Shown: positions 13,101-24,246 of the stretch, in pieces
Numbering within the stretch: the stretch's first letter is position 1
Layout of the letters: each line of letters starts with the position of its first letter
Assembly: GCA_014871385.1 (NCBI GenBank)
Contig: CM026431.1
Span: 6,646,469-6,710,468 of the forward strand
DNA length: 64,000 nt
Source: Ceratodon purpureus
Lineage: Eukaryota > Streptophyta > Bryopsida > Pseudoditrichales > Ditrichaceae
Direction of reading: 5' to 3'
Translations under genes and position numbers: made by a program
Notes under the pieces: generated by a model
What the model saw: the letters and a program-made list of their open reading frames with translations, nothing else
What the model was told of the DNA's origin: nothing
Databases searched by the model: none

Positions 13101-13878
13101 AGTACGCAGACGAAGCACGACGGGAGCTTTCAAGTTTTGCTGGATACGGGCAACCTGGCAGAGCTTCGAGAGGGGGTCATCTGCGCTCGTGGAAGGACGT
13201 ATTCGTTAGGAAACCCGTGGGAATGCTTCTAGCCTTGACTCGCGCCCTCCACCTCTTCACGTTTTCAACGGTGTATGGTTCTGCTATATGGGTGACATTT
13301 GTGTCGGGCTTGATATTGTCCAAGCATGTTCCTCGACAACAATTCGGATACGTCCAGAGCCGCATGTTCCCTGTGTACTTGCGGATGTTGGCTACGGGAG
13401 AGGGTCTGCTCCTTCTTTTACATTCACTCATGCATCCGTGGTTTTCTTCTGAGAGCATCGAACGAATGCAACTGCTTAACTTCGCTGTGATGATCGCTTC
13501 CACCATACTCAACGCATATGTTGTGGAACCCCAGGCCACCAAGGTATGGAAATTTTATTAAATTCTTTGCATTCTTTCCTTTTGAGAAAGCTCTCTAGTG
13601 TCAATAGTGACAGGAAATGAGTAGGGTTTAACATGAGACGGTGATGTATGCAGGTTATGTTTGAGCGGTTGAAAGTGGAAAAGGAAGAAGGGAGGGGTTT
13701 AGAAAATGCAGCAAATCCAGTGGATGCAACGAAGGTGATGGAGGACCAGAAGAAAAAGCTAGTGATCATTAACCAGCAGTTCAAAACGTTGCACAGCTAC
13801 TCCTCTGCGCTCAATTTGATTAGTTTAGGAGGGTTAACGTGTCATCTGTGGCATTTGGCTAACCGTCTTGTGATATAA
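10160..13878 (+). CDS. LEA-like protein fused to a DUF4149/TMEM205-like membrane domain
   Basis: Four exons (10160-10571, 11155-11315, 11651-13543, 13654-13878) join in frame to 896 residues. Residues 1-25 are hydrophobic and look like a signal peptide or anchor. Residues about 35-350 are Ala/Lys/Glu-rich 11-mer-like LEA repeats (for example KAAEAKEAFQDASGQLKDA). Residues about 350-520 are unusually rich in Tyr, Asp and Arg, with repeated DYY/EYY and YRSARD motifs. LEA-like sequence then resumes to about 690. The last ~190 residues match the plant DUF4149/TMEM205-like domain, with about four hydrophobic segments (LLALTRALHLFTFSTVYGSA is typical). Flowering plants have the same LEA plus TMEM205-like pairing, so the fusion is known; a role in membrane protection during drying is inference. 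The start is the first of two adjacent ATGs. Confidence 0.88.
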
Positions 13879-14710
13879 ATCATTTTGAGAAGATTAAGAC
13901 AAGTTCCGAGTGTTGCATTGTAAAGAGACCCATTCACTTGGTAGGGATATCAGCTCCTCCAGGGTCGACATTTAAAGCAACACAGTTTTGGAGGTAGGAT
14001 TTTGGGAGCCTTGAGGCTCAAGACGTTTTTTGTTTCAGAGAAGGGATTGCAGATTAGGTTGATGGTGGGATTGGAAGTTGATACAGACCTCGATCTTGAT
14101 TTTTACAATTCATGACCTTGAACATCCTCAGGTCTGTAACTTCTTGTATCATTTCCAGCAATGTATATAAGACTTTGATTTTTCTTCAAGACGATACTGA
14201 CTTAAATGGTGCTACTTTGAACACGCTTTATTACATCAATATTATGCGTATCCTTGATCACTCTAAGTTACACAATGGAACATTCCTTGACTCTATTCTT
14301 TATCATTACATGGGGTTTCACTGTTGCAGAGAGGTGAGTCTCTTTCACTTTGTAAGATTATTGGTGTTCCGTTGAAAACATCAAATTAGGGTGGCTCCTT
14401 CTGGCACGCCAATGAAGACCATATTTATTCATCAGACAAATTGCATGGACATCTTCGTAGCAGTAAACCTGAAGTAAGACGATTTTGAGTGGTTTAGAAC
14501 GTCATAAAAGGCTCTGAAGAAAGAACCCGATCATTTACAAGTTATTTAACGGTTTTAGTGTCGGTACAGACTTCCTACAACAATATGTCAAAGTTACTTA
14601 TTGAACTCCTAGAGGTGATGTATTATCCGATTGTAATTGGCTAGCAAGGATTGATCACCAATATCATGGTGTGCTAACCATTCTACGCAATCAGTTGCTT
14701 ATTCAATTAC

Positions 14711-15278
14711 ATGGAATCCCTGGAGGTTATTTGCAGCACTGCACATGTTGCCAGTGAAGATGGAATTCAAGGCCACTTTGAGAGATTGCCATCCAATCTT
14801 TGCTAGAGAAGCGGGCATCATCTCTTGTCCGCTGCTATTGCGAAGAATTCAGATGAGGGTGGCGGTAAGGCATACTTGGAGGAAAGGGAAATTCGAGAGT
14901 GTAAAGTAATATGTTCCTCACAATAGCACTACAAGCAGACCTCTCGTTTTTCACTGAGAAAGTGTCGCTCTTCACTTACGGAGAAGGTGGAAAAGGTCAC
15001 TTTTTCTTGTCTTATGTGACTCTATTGACTCATCAACTTCGAAATTGCTTGATATAGTAAGTGAAAAACGACATGGTTGCTAGTAGTATAGATACTCATT
15101 TTGTATTGAGGAAAAATCATGTATTGTGGTTGAGGCAATCTCAACCTCAACATGGTAGCAATCCAAGCTGGCGGTTTGGCTCCGCTTCAATTGGCATGCT
15201 TGTTCTCTCCTTCTGAAATTGTCAACCTGCTCTGGAATAAACGATGAGTAGGTTGAGAGCCAAGACTCTATAGATAGT
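14711..15278 (+). pseudogene. Truncated, decayed copy of the 51.9 kb ankyrin gene
   Basis: The ATG at 14711 opens a frame MESLEVICSTAHVASEDGIQ, clearly related to the start of the ankyrin protein at 51852 (MESVEAICSIAHVASEDEIR). Codon 32 is TAG (14804-14806), where the intact gene reads on through KVRRRLSREVG. Nucleotide similarity continues past the stop (GTCATCTCTTGTC against CATCATCTCTTGTCC). It resumes near 15170-15278 with TCCGCTTCAATTGGCATG and GAAATTGTCAACCTGCTCTG, matching the first clear ankyrin repeat of the intact gene. The DNA between is deleted or replaced, so the copy has a stop, frameshifts and a large internal loss, and no trace of the membrane domain. It shows that this gene family has duplicated locally and is losing copies. 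Confidence 0.82.
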
Positions 15279-15819
15279 CAGAGAGAGCCCTCACAAGATT
15301 AGGGTTACGAATGACTTAACCCCATTGCATTTATATACATGTACCCCAGTTTAAGATTCATATAAATAAGTTGGGATATGGCCTGTAGCAACAATTCTTC
15401 TTTAAAGACTTAACTTCTTTGACAAAATGTCTTTGACACATATCAATTCTTGCCAAAGCTCAAAATCTTGACTTAACACTCGTAGACTTTTGTCAGCCTT
15501 GCTCTAGACTTGTTTCACCATCCAAGTACTCAAAGCTCCAAAGCTGCTAAAAATTTGCACTTCTACGACATAGACATATTCAAGCATTAAGAGTGAAATC
15601 AATAATTTAAATTGGAAACTCGCTTCTCTAAATAAATAAATACAACTTTTACTTTAGCTCTGCTATTGAAAGTAGATACATGTCTTAATCAACTCCATGT
15701 AAACGATTGTCTAATCTAAATGACTTTCTAATCTAAAGCGGCCACAATGATCCAAAATGAAATCATTTAACTACATTTACACCTTCCAAACCATCTTGGT
15801 ATTCTACACATCAACATCA

Positions 15820-16420
15820 CTAATCCTAAAGGCCCTTGGTGTTTTTGTAGCCAAAACTGCCAAAAACATACCCAACCTCATAAAAACCTACTGCTTTCTA
15901 CATTTAGACATGCAATTGAATATTTAACCGTAGGATCTTGTAATTCCCTTATTCAAAAAGATATAGACCAATTTTGAAGACAATCATATTATACAAATTG
16001 CGAGATTATAACGTTTGAAATCACTGTAAAAGTACTTTTTGACACTGCCTCCAAAGTATACTTAAGTTTTGATGCCCAGAAACTATACTTTGCAAACACA
16101 TTTGATCCATGGAGGATCATCAATCACTTTAGGTATGAAAGTTAGGTGTAAGCTCGCAAAGTTTGAGCCTTATACGGGCTTGGAAAAGAGGAAAAATTCT
16201 GAAAGTGGGTGTGCTAAAATTGCCTTACATTCTCCAAAATTAAAACTAACATAAGGATAATCTGAAACTGTCCATTTAGAAATCCAAACGATAGATGTGT
16301 TGAAGTCAAGGAGGGAAAGAACCACAAAAAATTTCAAGGCAATCGGAGTTAATCACAAATTTCTAGAACTTTTTGAAGTGGAAATTGTATAATTTGCTTA
16401 TATTTCAAAGGGCGGTTTTG
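15820..16420 (+). mobile_element. Possible degenerate member of the TTAA-ended TIR family
   Basis: The sequence TAATCCTAAAGGCCCTTGGTG, followed by TTTTTGTAGCCAAAACTGCC, resembles the left end of the element at 48120. About 100 bases on, AACCGTAGGATCTTGTA, and later GCGAGATTATAACGTTTGAAA, match its internal motifs AACCGTAAGATCTTGTA and GCAAGATCATAACATTCAAA. The right end is not clear, so the boundary given is only approximate. Confidence 0.4.
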
Positions 16421-17594
16421 GTAAAACCGGGTCCTATAGATCAACCTTGCTACGTCATGGGTACTTGATGAAATTTATTAAGTTTTGATGAAAAATAAAA
16501 TTTAGATGAAATATTGTATATGGATGAAAATGGAATTTGAATGAAAACTTAGCTCTAGATGATAATTGTCATTTGGATGAAAAATCAACAACGTTTTTAG
16601 ATGGAAATGGTTAGTTAGATGGAAATTTTCTAATGGATGAAAACCGTCACAAATGTGTATGGATGAAAAAAATATTGGGCCCATCATTTTTCAAATGCCC
16701 ACCCTTTGAAAATTTGTCTTGCCACTTTCTGCCCTATTGAATGACGGGCAATTTGCGTAGAAAATGCGAGATTTCCATTGGTTATTGACTGCCGAATCTA
16801 GAGCAGATTCTTCTAAAATTCTTAACTTTTGCATTGTAACTCCAAATGCTTTGAAATTTGCGCCATTTGAAAGCTACCGTTGAGAGCTATATAAAGTAAA
16901 AAAATTAGAAAATAATAATGTTCAGAAACCTTCAAGTAGCCTGCTCAGAAGTGCTGCGACCCAAATATGGTCTCAAGGGCCTTCATGGGTTAACTTCAAT
17001 TTTAGATTGGTGCTTAGAAATATATCAAAAGTTCTCACCATGTTTCTCGTTGAAACGTTTCTCCAACCTTCTAATTGATGTTGAATTTCTAGACAACAAA
17101 TCCAGTATCTCTTCCACGGTAAATTTTGCACTTGGATCATAAATCTTTCTACTTTCATCATATTTTATAATGACTCTCTGCATTTATGCAAATCTGAAGA
17201 AGGGTAAGGTCCTTTAGGGATTATTTGTTTACCTCCCAGACACCAGAAATTGGTCGCTGATGGTGCTATTTTGAGAATTACTAGGAAACAGTCCGGAGTC
17301 TGTCTTTGCATGTAAAAGAACGGATGTGGGCAAAGGTACCATGCATGCAATGCAAATTATAAATTCTGGATTTGAACAAGTTTAGTGTCCCCAAATACAA
17401 GAAAATACAATTGAACTGTGAAAAGAAATACACTCTTGTTTGCAACAGAAGGTTTTTGTTTGTACACGGAATGTGTAACATCCGCCGGTGTTCCCACAGA
17501 TATAACCAGAGTCATGCTCTAAGTTGGGAACTAACGCTCTTAGTAATGGGCACTGGAAGGATCTCTGGGTTGGAATTCCTGGTTACTTCACAAT

Positions 17595-18171
17595 TTAACC
17601 CCTAAACGTCCTCACCTATGTCGAGTTTAGGTAGTTTCGCAAAGATGCATTATAAAATGCAATTAATATGAATATTTAGAACTTGTTGTATAAATAAAAG
17701 TTATACATTACAAATTTTAGATTCTATCTATACGGTTAGATCTATGACAGTTATCACTAATCTTTTTTTATAAATTTTGAAACATAAAATAAAAAATTAT
17801 TTTGTAATTCATTTACGAATAAGATATTGACAATAAGTGGATGAAATTTGTCCTGATGGGTTAGAATGTAGTACTTTAGGTGTAGTGATTTTTGGAGATT
17901 TTTTGGAGGCTTTATTTGAATAGTTTTTTTTCTCAAGAACACTTTTAGACCAAAATCTTCAAGATTTTCGGTGAAACACTACAATACAAAATGAGGCATA
18001 GTTTTTTCAAAAATTATTTCCCCTTCAATTGAATCACACACATATGAAGCTAACTTCCCTTGGAAAATTCAGTAAAAAAATCACACCACAAAAAGTGCAT
18101 GACGGATGAGAAAATATGGATGATATTTTTACATCAGGCCAAAAAGGCCTGCCTGGGCAATTAGGGGTTAA
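17595..18171. mobile_element. Possible TTAA-ended element, short
   Basis: TTTAACCCCTAAACGTCC at 17594-17611 matches the terminal sequence of the 48120 element (TTTAACCCCTAAACGGCC), and TTAGGGGTTAA at 18161-18171 supplies an inverted partner. The 577 bp between shares little else that I can see with the other members, apart from an ACGGTTAGATCTATG stretch. It may be an internally deleted member, or a solo left end that happens to abut the next element, with which it would share the TTAA at 18168-18171. Confidence 0.4.
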
Positions 18172-19096
18172 CCCCTAGTGTCCAAATCAACTCTTTCATT
18201 GGTCCGGTCAGGCTTGCAGTTACTAAATTTAGATCAATTGTAGTTGCTAATTTTGGCAGATTGTAGAGTTTTTTCATACCTTTCTGAAAAGTCATCTCAT
18301 GCTTCAAAATTCCTCATACTTTAGGAGATATCCACAGTCAAAGTTTGCAAACACTATTTGAAATATGCCCAAAACTGCCCAAAGTGCGGTATATGCTCAT
18401 TTATTCTCAAAAACTGCCCAAAATCAATTAAATTGCAGAAACTTCAAAAATTCACCAAAAATTGAGATGTTACTTTTTTTCAAGTTTTGTTTTTTGCTCA
18501 CATAAATAAGGTTTTAAGGCATGATCTCACCGTTTGGATTTTCAATCCAATTATTCTTTACATGCCTTTTATATTCTCAAAGATTGGCCTTTGAAGTTGA
18601 ATTTCAGCATACCTCTGTGTGAATAATCAAGCATTTCTTTAGGTTTTATAGGTTGTATGAGGGTAAAAATTGTAAAAATTTCAGGTATGTTCTTAACTCA
18701 CCTGAAAACAAGAATTTGAAGAGCCTCATATCAAATTTTCTACCAAAAATGGTTTTTTTGGCCCTCAAAAAACCAATTGCCCTTTTTCCAACAAGCATAA
18801 AAAACTTTTTTTCCATCTTTAAAGATTATGATCTCACAACTCGTAAGGAATTTGAATCTTAGATTTAACATACATATGCACATACAAGTTAGGTACAAGA
18901 TGTGGATCGAACAGACACTTAATTCACTTCGGTCTCCTCCGGAGACCGTAGTTTCTCTCTCTCTCTCTCTAGGTACAAGATCTTACAGTTGCAAACTCAA
19001 AAATACATCAAAAATAAAAAATTTGCACCTCGCATTTAAAGAAAGCAGTTTTGAGGGTTTTTTGCAATTTTGAGAGCATTTGAAATTAGGGGTTAA
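18168..19096 (-). mobile_element. Non-autonomous TIR element with TTAA ends, reverse orientation, 929 bp
   Basis: It begins TTAACCCCTAGTG and ends TTAGGGGTTAA. Read in reverse, the interior follows the 48120 element: CCTCAAAACTGC-like sequence near the left end, then motifs such as AAGATCTTGTA and CATATGTATG, then a GCAAGATCATAA-like block, which appears here on the plus strand as GATTATGATCTCACAACTCG. GCCCAAAACTGCCCAAA motifs occur at 18367-18425. No transposase frame is present. A (CT)n tract lies inside at about 18955-18970. Confidence 0.6.
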
Positions 19097-19204
19097 AAAA
19101 ATCCAGCCATCCTTTAGGTGGCCATGCTATGGGGGAAGGTTCTGAATACGTTGCCAATTCTCATCACAATGACATAGAAATACGCACACTGGAGGATTAG
19201 CTCG

Positions 19205-20133
19205 TTAACCCCTAAAAATCCATGGTGTTTTTTGAGCTCTAAAACCTCAAAACTGCGATTTTTTACCTCTATGCACTCCCGGGAGTATGTACCAAATTTG
19301 TTTATTTATTTAAAACTTTCAACCGTAAGATCCTCTACATAAGTCTAATTCAAGTTACCTTCCAAAAAATTAAGCGTTGGATGTTTATCATTTGCATGAT
19401 CATAACATCCAAAGTTTGTTCAAAAGTTTTTTTAGGCCTTGCTCAAGAGGCATTGCCTTCATGGTGCAAAGGAGGAGTTGAAGATTTTTACATCAAACAT
19501 CATGGTAATATTTTTTTCCATGTAGCTAATCAAGTTGGGTACCTCCATGAAAAATTTGAGGGACTCATTTATCTTTTTATACCTTCATAAAAATCATTTT
19601 CTATAAGCAGATCTGAAAACAACGATATTGTAAAACATGCATGACGTTACATATATTTGGTTTTAGAAAAATCTAAACGGTGGTAAGGTCCCTTTATGGG
19701 TTTGTGATTTTTGAAAGAAATTATTTTTGAAAAATTCCAAAATCTAAAATTTTGGTAAATTTTGAAAGAATTTATTCAAAAATTTTGAAGCTTGTTATCG
19801 TAATTTTTGGAGGCTGCCCTTGTAAAAATGGTAAACTTTTTTATGGGGGTCTCTTTGGAATTTGAGTAGTGCTTTGGTTATGAACATGTTTCAAGAAAAA
19901 AAATATTAAAAAAACCTAATTTCAAAGTGCCCGCCCGAAACTTTAAACCTAAAATTTCTAGATGAAGGTATTAAAATTGGAATTTGGCTTTGCAAATTTT
20001 ACCACATACACTTTGCAGTATAATGAGTCTCCAGTAAAATTCTTAGGCGAAAATATTAATTTAAACCCTTTCATCTAAACTGCCCGAAATAGCAAGAAGC
20101 CATTTTGGTGGCCGTGGTCGTTTAGGGGGTTAA
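19205..20133 (+). mobile_element. Non-autonomous TIR element with TTAA ends, 929 bp
   Basis: The left end is TTAACCCCTAAAAATCCATG followed by GTGTTTTTTGAG. The right end is GTCGTTTAGGGGGTTAA, with GGCCGTG just before. Internal motifs AACCGTAAGATCCTCTACAT and GCATGATCATAACATCCAAA match those of the 48120 copy in order and orientation. The length equals that of its neighbour at 18168-19096. No coding capacity for a transposase is seen. Confidence 0.65.
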
Positions 20134-20520
20134 TGTTCATATCTTGTTTTCGTAGTACATAAGCATTCACAAGTTAACATTCATCAACAATGATCAGATT
20201 ATTTCTAAATTGACTTGTCAATTTTCCCAAAACAACTATTTTCCCACACCTGGGTCGAGGACAGCGTTTCGGAGTGCGTCACTCCGAGTGCACATAGCCC
20301 TGTCCACTGACAGAATCAAAATCTGAGAAGTCACTGGTCATGTGGGAGAAGGGGATGAAAACGAAAATTCATGTTGGCTTCAATGAAATATACAGTTCGA
20401 AAGTGTGACTGTAACCGTTCCTTTGAGGAAAAATTCAGGAAAATAAATAAATTAATTAATTAAATTAAATTTTATAAAAAAAAAATATATTTCACATAAG
20501 AAATATCTAAGCAATACTAG

Positions 20521-20820
20521 GCTTTTCAAACCCATGGAGCGGAGCGAGAAGGCTTTGAATAAGAGCAACGGGTCCGGTAGGACCCGTTGCCCGTTAAGTA
20601 ATTTTAGGGTTCACATAAAACAACAATAGGGGGATAGCAAGGGTTGATTTCATTCCAAAATTATGATGCAAAAATATAAAGCCTTTCAAACCCATCGAGC
20701 GGAGCGAGAAAGGTTTGAATAGGGCAACGGGTCCGGTAGGACCCGTTCCCCGTTAAGTAATTTTAGGGTTCACTCAAAACATCGATAGCAGGGATAGCTA
20801 GGGTTGATCTCATTGAATTT
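20521..20820. repeat. 160 bp tandem duplication, each copy with a perfect hairpin
   Basis: The blocks starting at 20521 and 20681 share long near-identical runs (TTTCAAACCCAT, GAGCGGAGCGAGAA, TTAAGTAATTTTAGGGTTCAC, GGGATAGC, AGGGTTGAT). Each carries an inverted repeat with arms CAACGGGTCC and GGACCCGTTG (the second copy slightly shorter) around a GGTA loop, at 20566-20589 and 20726-20747. The GC-rich core stands out sharply from its AT-rich surroundings. Confidence 0.8.
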
Positions 20821-22359
20821 TGGGTTTTATAGCCCCTATTTTATCATCCAAATAATATTAAAAATATGTAAAACTCAAAATGATCAAAATCAAAGAATAA
20901 GGATGCAAAAAGCCATTTACAGAAAATCATTTATCATTAAGTAATCACTTGACCCAATCAATCAAATTAATTTTTCATTTTTAGAAAATCACGAATGTAA
21001 TAGTTAAATTTCTAAACGTAAATTTGTAAATATTTTCATTATAAAATTGATCATTAAGTTATTTTATTAAATTATTCAGTATATAAAAATAAAAAATAAA
21101 AAATAAAAAAGCAGTGAGTTCTATGGTTCTAGCTTTACTGTGGCAGTTGGGATCAAATTTTCATCTCTGACGCAGTTTCCGTCACTGCAAATCTGTTAAA
21201 TGCAGTAACCAGGTGGCCTAAATACTGGCTGATAAGGCCTACACATGGACCCACGCACCCTAAGCGACGCACTCCGAAAAGACAGCCTCACCTGGGTCCA
21301 ATAAAATGAGTTTTCTTTGAAAACAGTCTGGAGGTAAAAGGTCAATGAGGACAAAATCCTTCTCTCTCTCTCTCTCTTGTGCCAAATTCTACAGTACATC
21401 TACAATACCAAAACCTTGCATGCCAGATCCATCTAAGAATATACTTACCGGACAAATATAACATGGCACACTCCAAGGTTTGTTTGTCAGGGATCATGGA
21501 AGCATAAGACTTCCAGAACATGGGTGAGACTGTTGAACATGATGCTCAAATTGACACCAGTGCATGGCCACCTAACATGCACGTGCAGAATTACATTGTT
21601 TCAATCCACACTCTGAAAACGTCAAGCAGAACAGTACAACAGCAGTGTCACTGCTTGGTTAATTGAACTTATGAAGCTCAGTGCATGGTTCACAAAACTT
21701 ACTACAGAAATTACATACTTCTTTCAGTAATATGTCTCATTGCACTACTGAGTTCACATACTAAGAACCACTGTAAGTTGCAAACCTACTTGAGGGTGAT
21801 TTAGATTCTACCATCATTTACAAAGCTAATCGTTATACAAATATGAATTTCACATTTGTAGATTAGATCTCAAAAATGTGCATAAGACTAACAAAAGATC
21901 CACTTACAAATATACTTGCAGCACAAATCTAAGGTAAGAAGGCACTGCATCATGGATGCAAAAATCCCTTTCTAAATATTTTGTTCATGTAAATACAAAT
22001 TTTAAATTTAAAAAATGTATGAATTGTCTAAAATAAACTTGTTGGGCCCCCAAGACTAATTGGAGTCGTCTCTTTATAAAAAAAATTAACTTAAAAATGG
22101 GTTGCAAATTTCTCAAAATTAGAAACAACAATTGGGAGAAAGGGGAGGGCCTGTCATATCATTGACGGATTTTGTGGTGAAAGAGGCGAAAATGGTTATC
22201 TTATTGCAAAACAAGAAGACCATATGCATTAAATGTTTTTAAAAAAAATAAAAAATTGATGGATAACATTTTTCCACAATTATCATTATTAAGAAATCAT
22301 TTAAAAATCAACACATCCACTTCCAAATACATAGTCATTCCTCTCAATCCAAGTTCAGT

Positions 22360-22985
22360 CACACTTAGTGATTAGCCCAAAGGCTTTGAAAATTACATTT
22401 TTCTGAAGTGGAACCATGGAAGTCACCCATTTTCCTTGGTCACGGCTCCTGGTGTGTAGTGTAAACCGCCCCTTAATTTTAGCCCTAACCTCAGAAATCA
22501 GTTGGAGCCTCCTCAAGTCAAAACCGTGTGCCAATGGATCCTTGGGGGGCTCCGATGGCAGTGCATCCTGCGATATGCCATCCTGGCTGGCACAACAAAC
22601 ATCAACTGCAAAACTCACTCATGAGCTCCTGCAGCACCTGCAAAACATTCTATTCAAAAGAATAAAACAAAGCATTAACAACTGAATAAAAGTCAATAAA
22701 CAAATATAGAGAGGCTCAGGCACGAACATAACCGAAGAGCACGGAAGCCGCCTCATCACCTACCTGTACAGTATCCGTCTTTCTGGATTGCAGATAACCG
22801 ACAGGACGAGGGATGCGTACACAAAACCGCCACCAGATCACATAGTGTAGGAGCACCATATTCTGCCATGGACCTTATTCTGTCATTAAGGAGCTTCAAG
22901 AGGCCATGACAAATTATGGGAAGGGTTGATGTTGCATGCACCTCACCACCTGATGCAATGCCACTGGCCAAAAAAATCGCCATGT
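22360..22985 (-). pseudogene. Coding-like minus-strand fragments of an unrecognised gene
   Basis: On the minus strand, 22983 down to about 22767 is open and protein-like (GLLKLLNDRIRSMAEYGAP, CDLVAVLCTHPSSCRLSAIQ), ending at a good splice donor (ACAG before GTAGGTGA). After a possible ~120 bp intron, an acceptor near 22650 leads to a frame that soon hits a stop. A separate open segment, 22618-22355, is also protein-like (EPPKDPLAHGFDLRRLQLIS). I cannot join the parts into one intact protein and do not recognise the family. It may be a gene remnant or a gene with introns I have misjudged. Confidence 0.35.
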
Positions 22986-24246
22986 GTGCTCAAAAAAATA
23001 ATTATGAGAATGTACAATAAATTGTATTTAAAAAAAATGAGACTATTCCTTCTAATGTTGATTCACTATTAATTATTCCAAGCTGATAATAACATGTAGT
23101 ATTTCCTTTTCGATTCCAATTTTGAAGCCGATTCGAAAACGTGTAGCTATTTTAAACAAGGTGTCTCCTTACATAAAGAGGGAATAGCCTCTACTCATTT
23201 CTAAACCTAATCTTCTAACTCTCTCTACCTCTCTTGAAGCTCTCTCTTCAATCACATGCATAGCTGAACTACTTTTGATCTACAAATTGGAATAACATTA
23301 GAGTAACTCTACCTCTTTAATTTCTTCTCAACGAGCAAAGTTCAGATGTTAAGTTCCATTTTGTCCAAATTTCTGGCCTTTCACTTTTTTTGTTGCTCTA
23401 AGTGGTTTTTTAGCTAAATAAGGAACTTGCGACTCTAATTTATGCTAAAGAGGCCTCCTTGAGATCATATAGGGTCCATTCAAACATAACAATAGGGAGA
23501 AAGATTTGTCCCACCCTTCCCACCCGTTCCGGAGTGTGACCTTCGAGCCACGCTCCATGATGGGATTTAGACAACTTCAACCTTTGCACTCAAACTTCCA
23601 CTTTAATAGGTCAAAACAACTCTCTAAAAGAATTCACAAGATAGACAAGGTGTATCTATTGTGACTTTAGTATGGAGGTATAATGATTCTCCCACCCAAA
23701 AGTGTCCGTGCATGCAAAGCCGATATTTCACACCAAAGCCGTAGAATTTCACTCCCCGGATCTACATCCAGCGTACATAATGACGGACTTCATCTGGGGA
23801 TGCGGGCGATGTCGCGAAACAGCAGAGAAGCGAACTGTGTCGTGAGGAAGAAGTTTAGACGCACTGAGAAGCTTCGATCATCATCGGAACATGTTTAGAT
23901 GCAGTTGAAGCTGTCAAAGCCGCCGTCGGTGCCGCGTTTTCTTCCTCCGCCAGCCTGCGCGTTCACTAGCTAGCCTCCGTTTCCTCCGCATGCTATTTAG
24001 TGCAAAAGCCTGGCATCCTGAGCCGCCTCATGATCAATTGCCGATAGAGGATCCGCGCGTATGAAGCGGAAGCATAAGCTGTTGTGGAAGTAGCTTAACT
24101 TGCAACTGTTCGATAAAGACGTGACTTTGTGAAGGATTTAGGAGAGGTTTGTGCTAGTGTTTTTGTGAGGGATTCAGTGAGTTTGTGTTTGCAGGGTGAT
24201 AGAGTGTCTAGGTTCAACTGAGTGTTGAGTGGCAAAGGATTCAAGG

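Larger units (their letters stand above)
13879..24246. other. Repeat-rich intergenic block
   Basis: Ten kilobases without an intact recognised gene. It holds a decayed ankyrin pseudogene, several TIR elements with TTAA ends, a GATGAAA-rich irregular repeat near 16465-16675, a 160 bp duplication with hairpins, (CT)n tracts near 18955 and 21361, and coding-like minus-strand fragments at 22.4-23.0 kb. These are listed separately. The remainder is AT-rich DNA in which I see nothing definite. About 23.9-24.2 kb is GC-richer and probably promoter and 5' UTR of the next gene. Confidence 0.6.
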
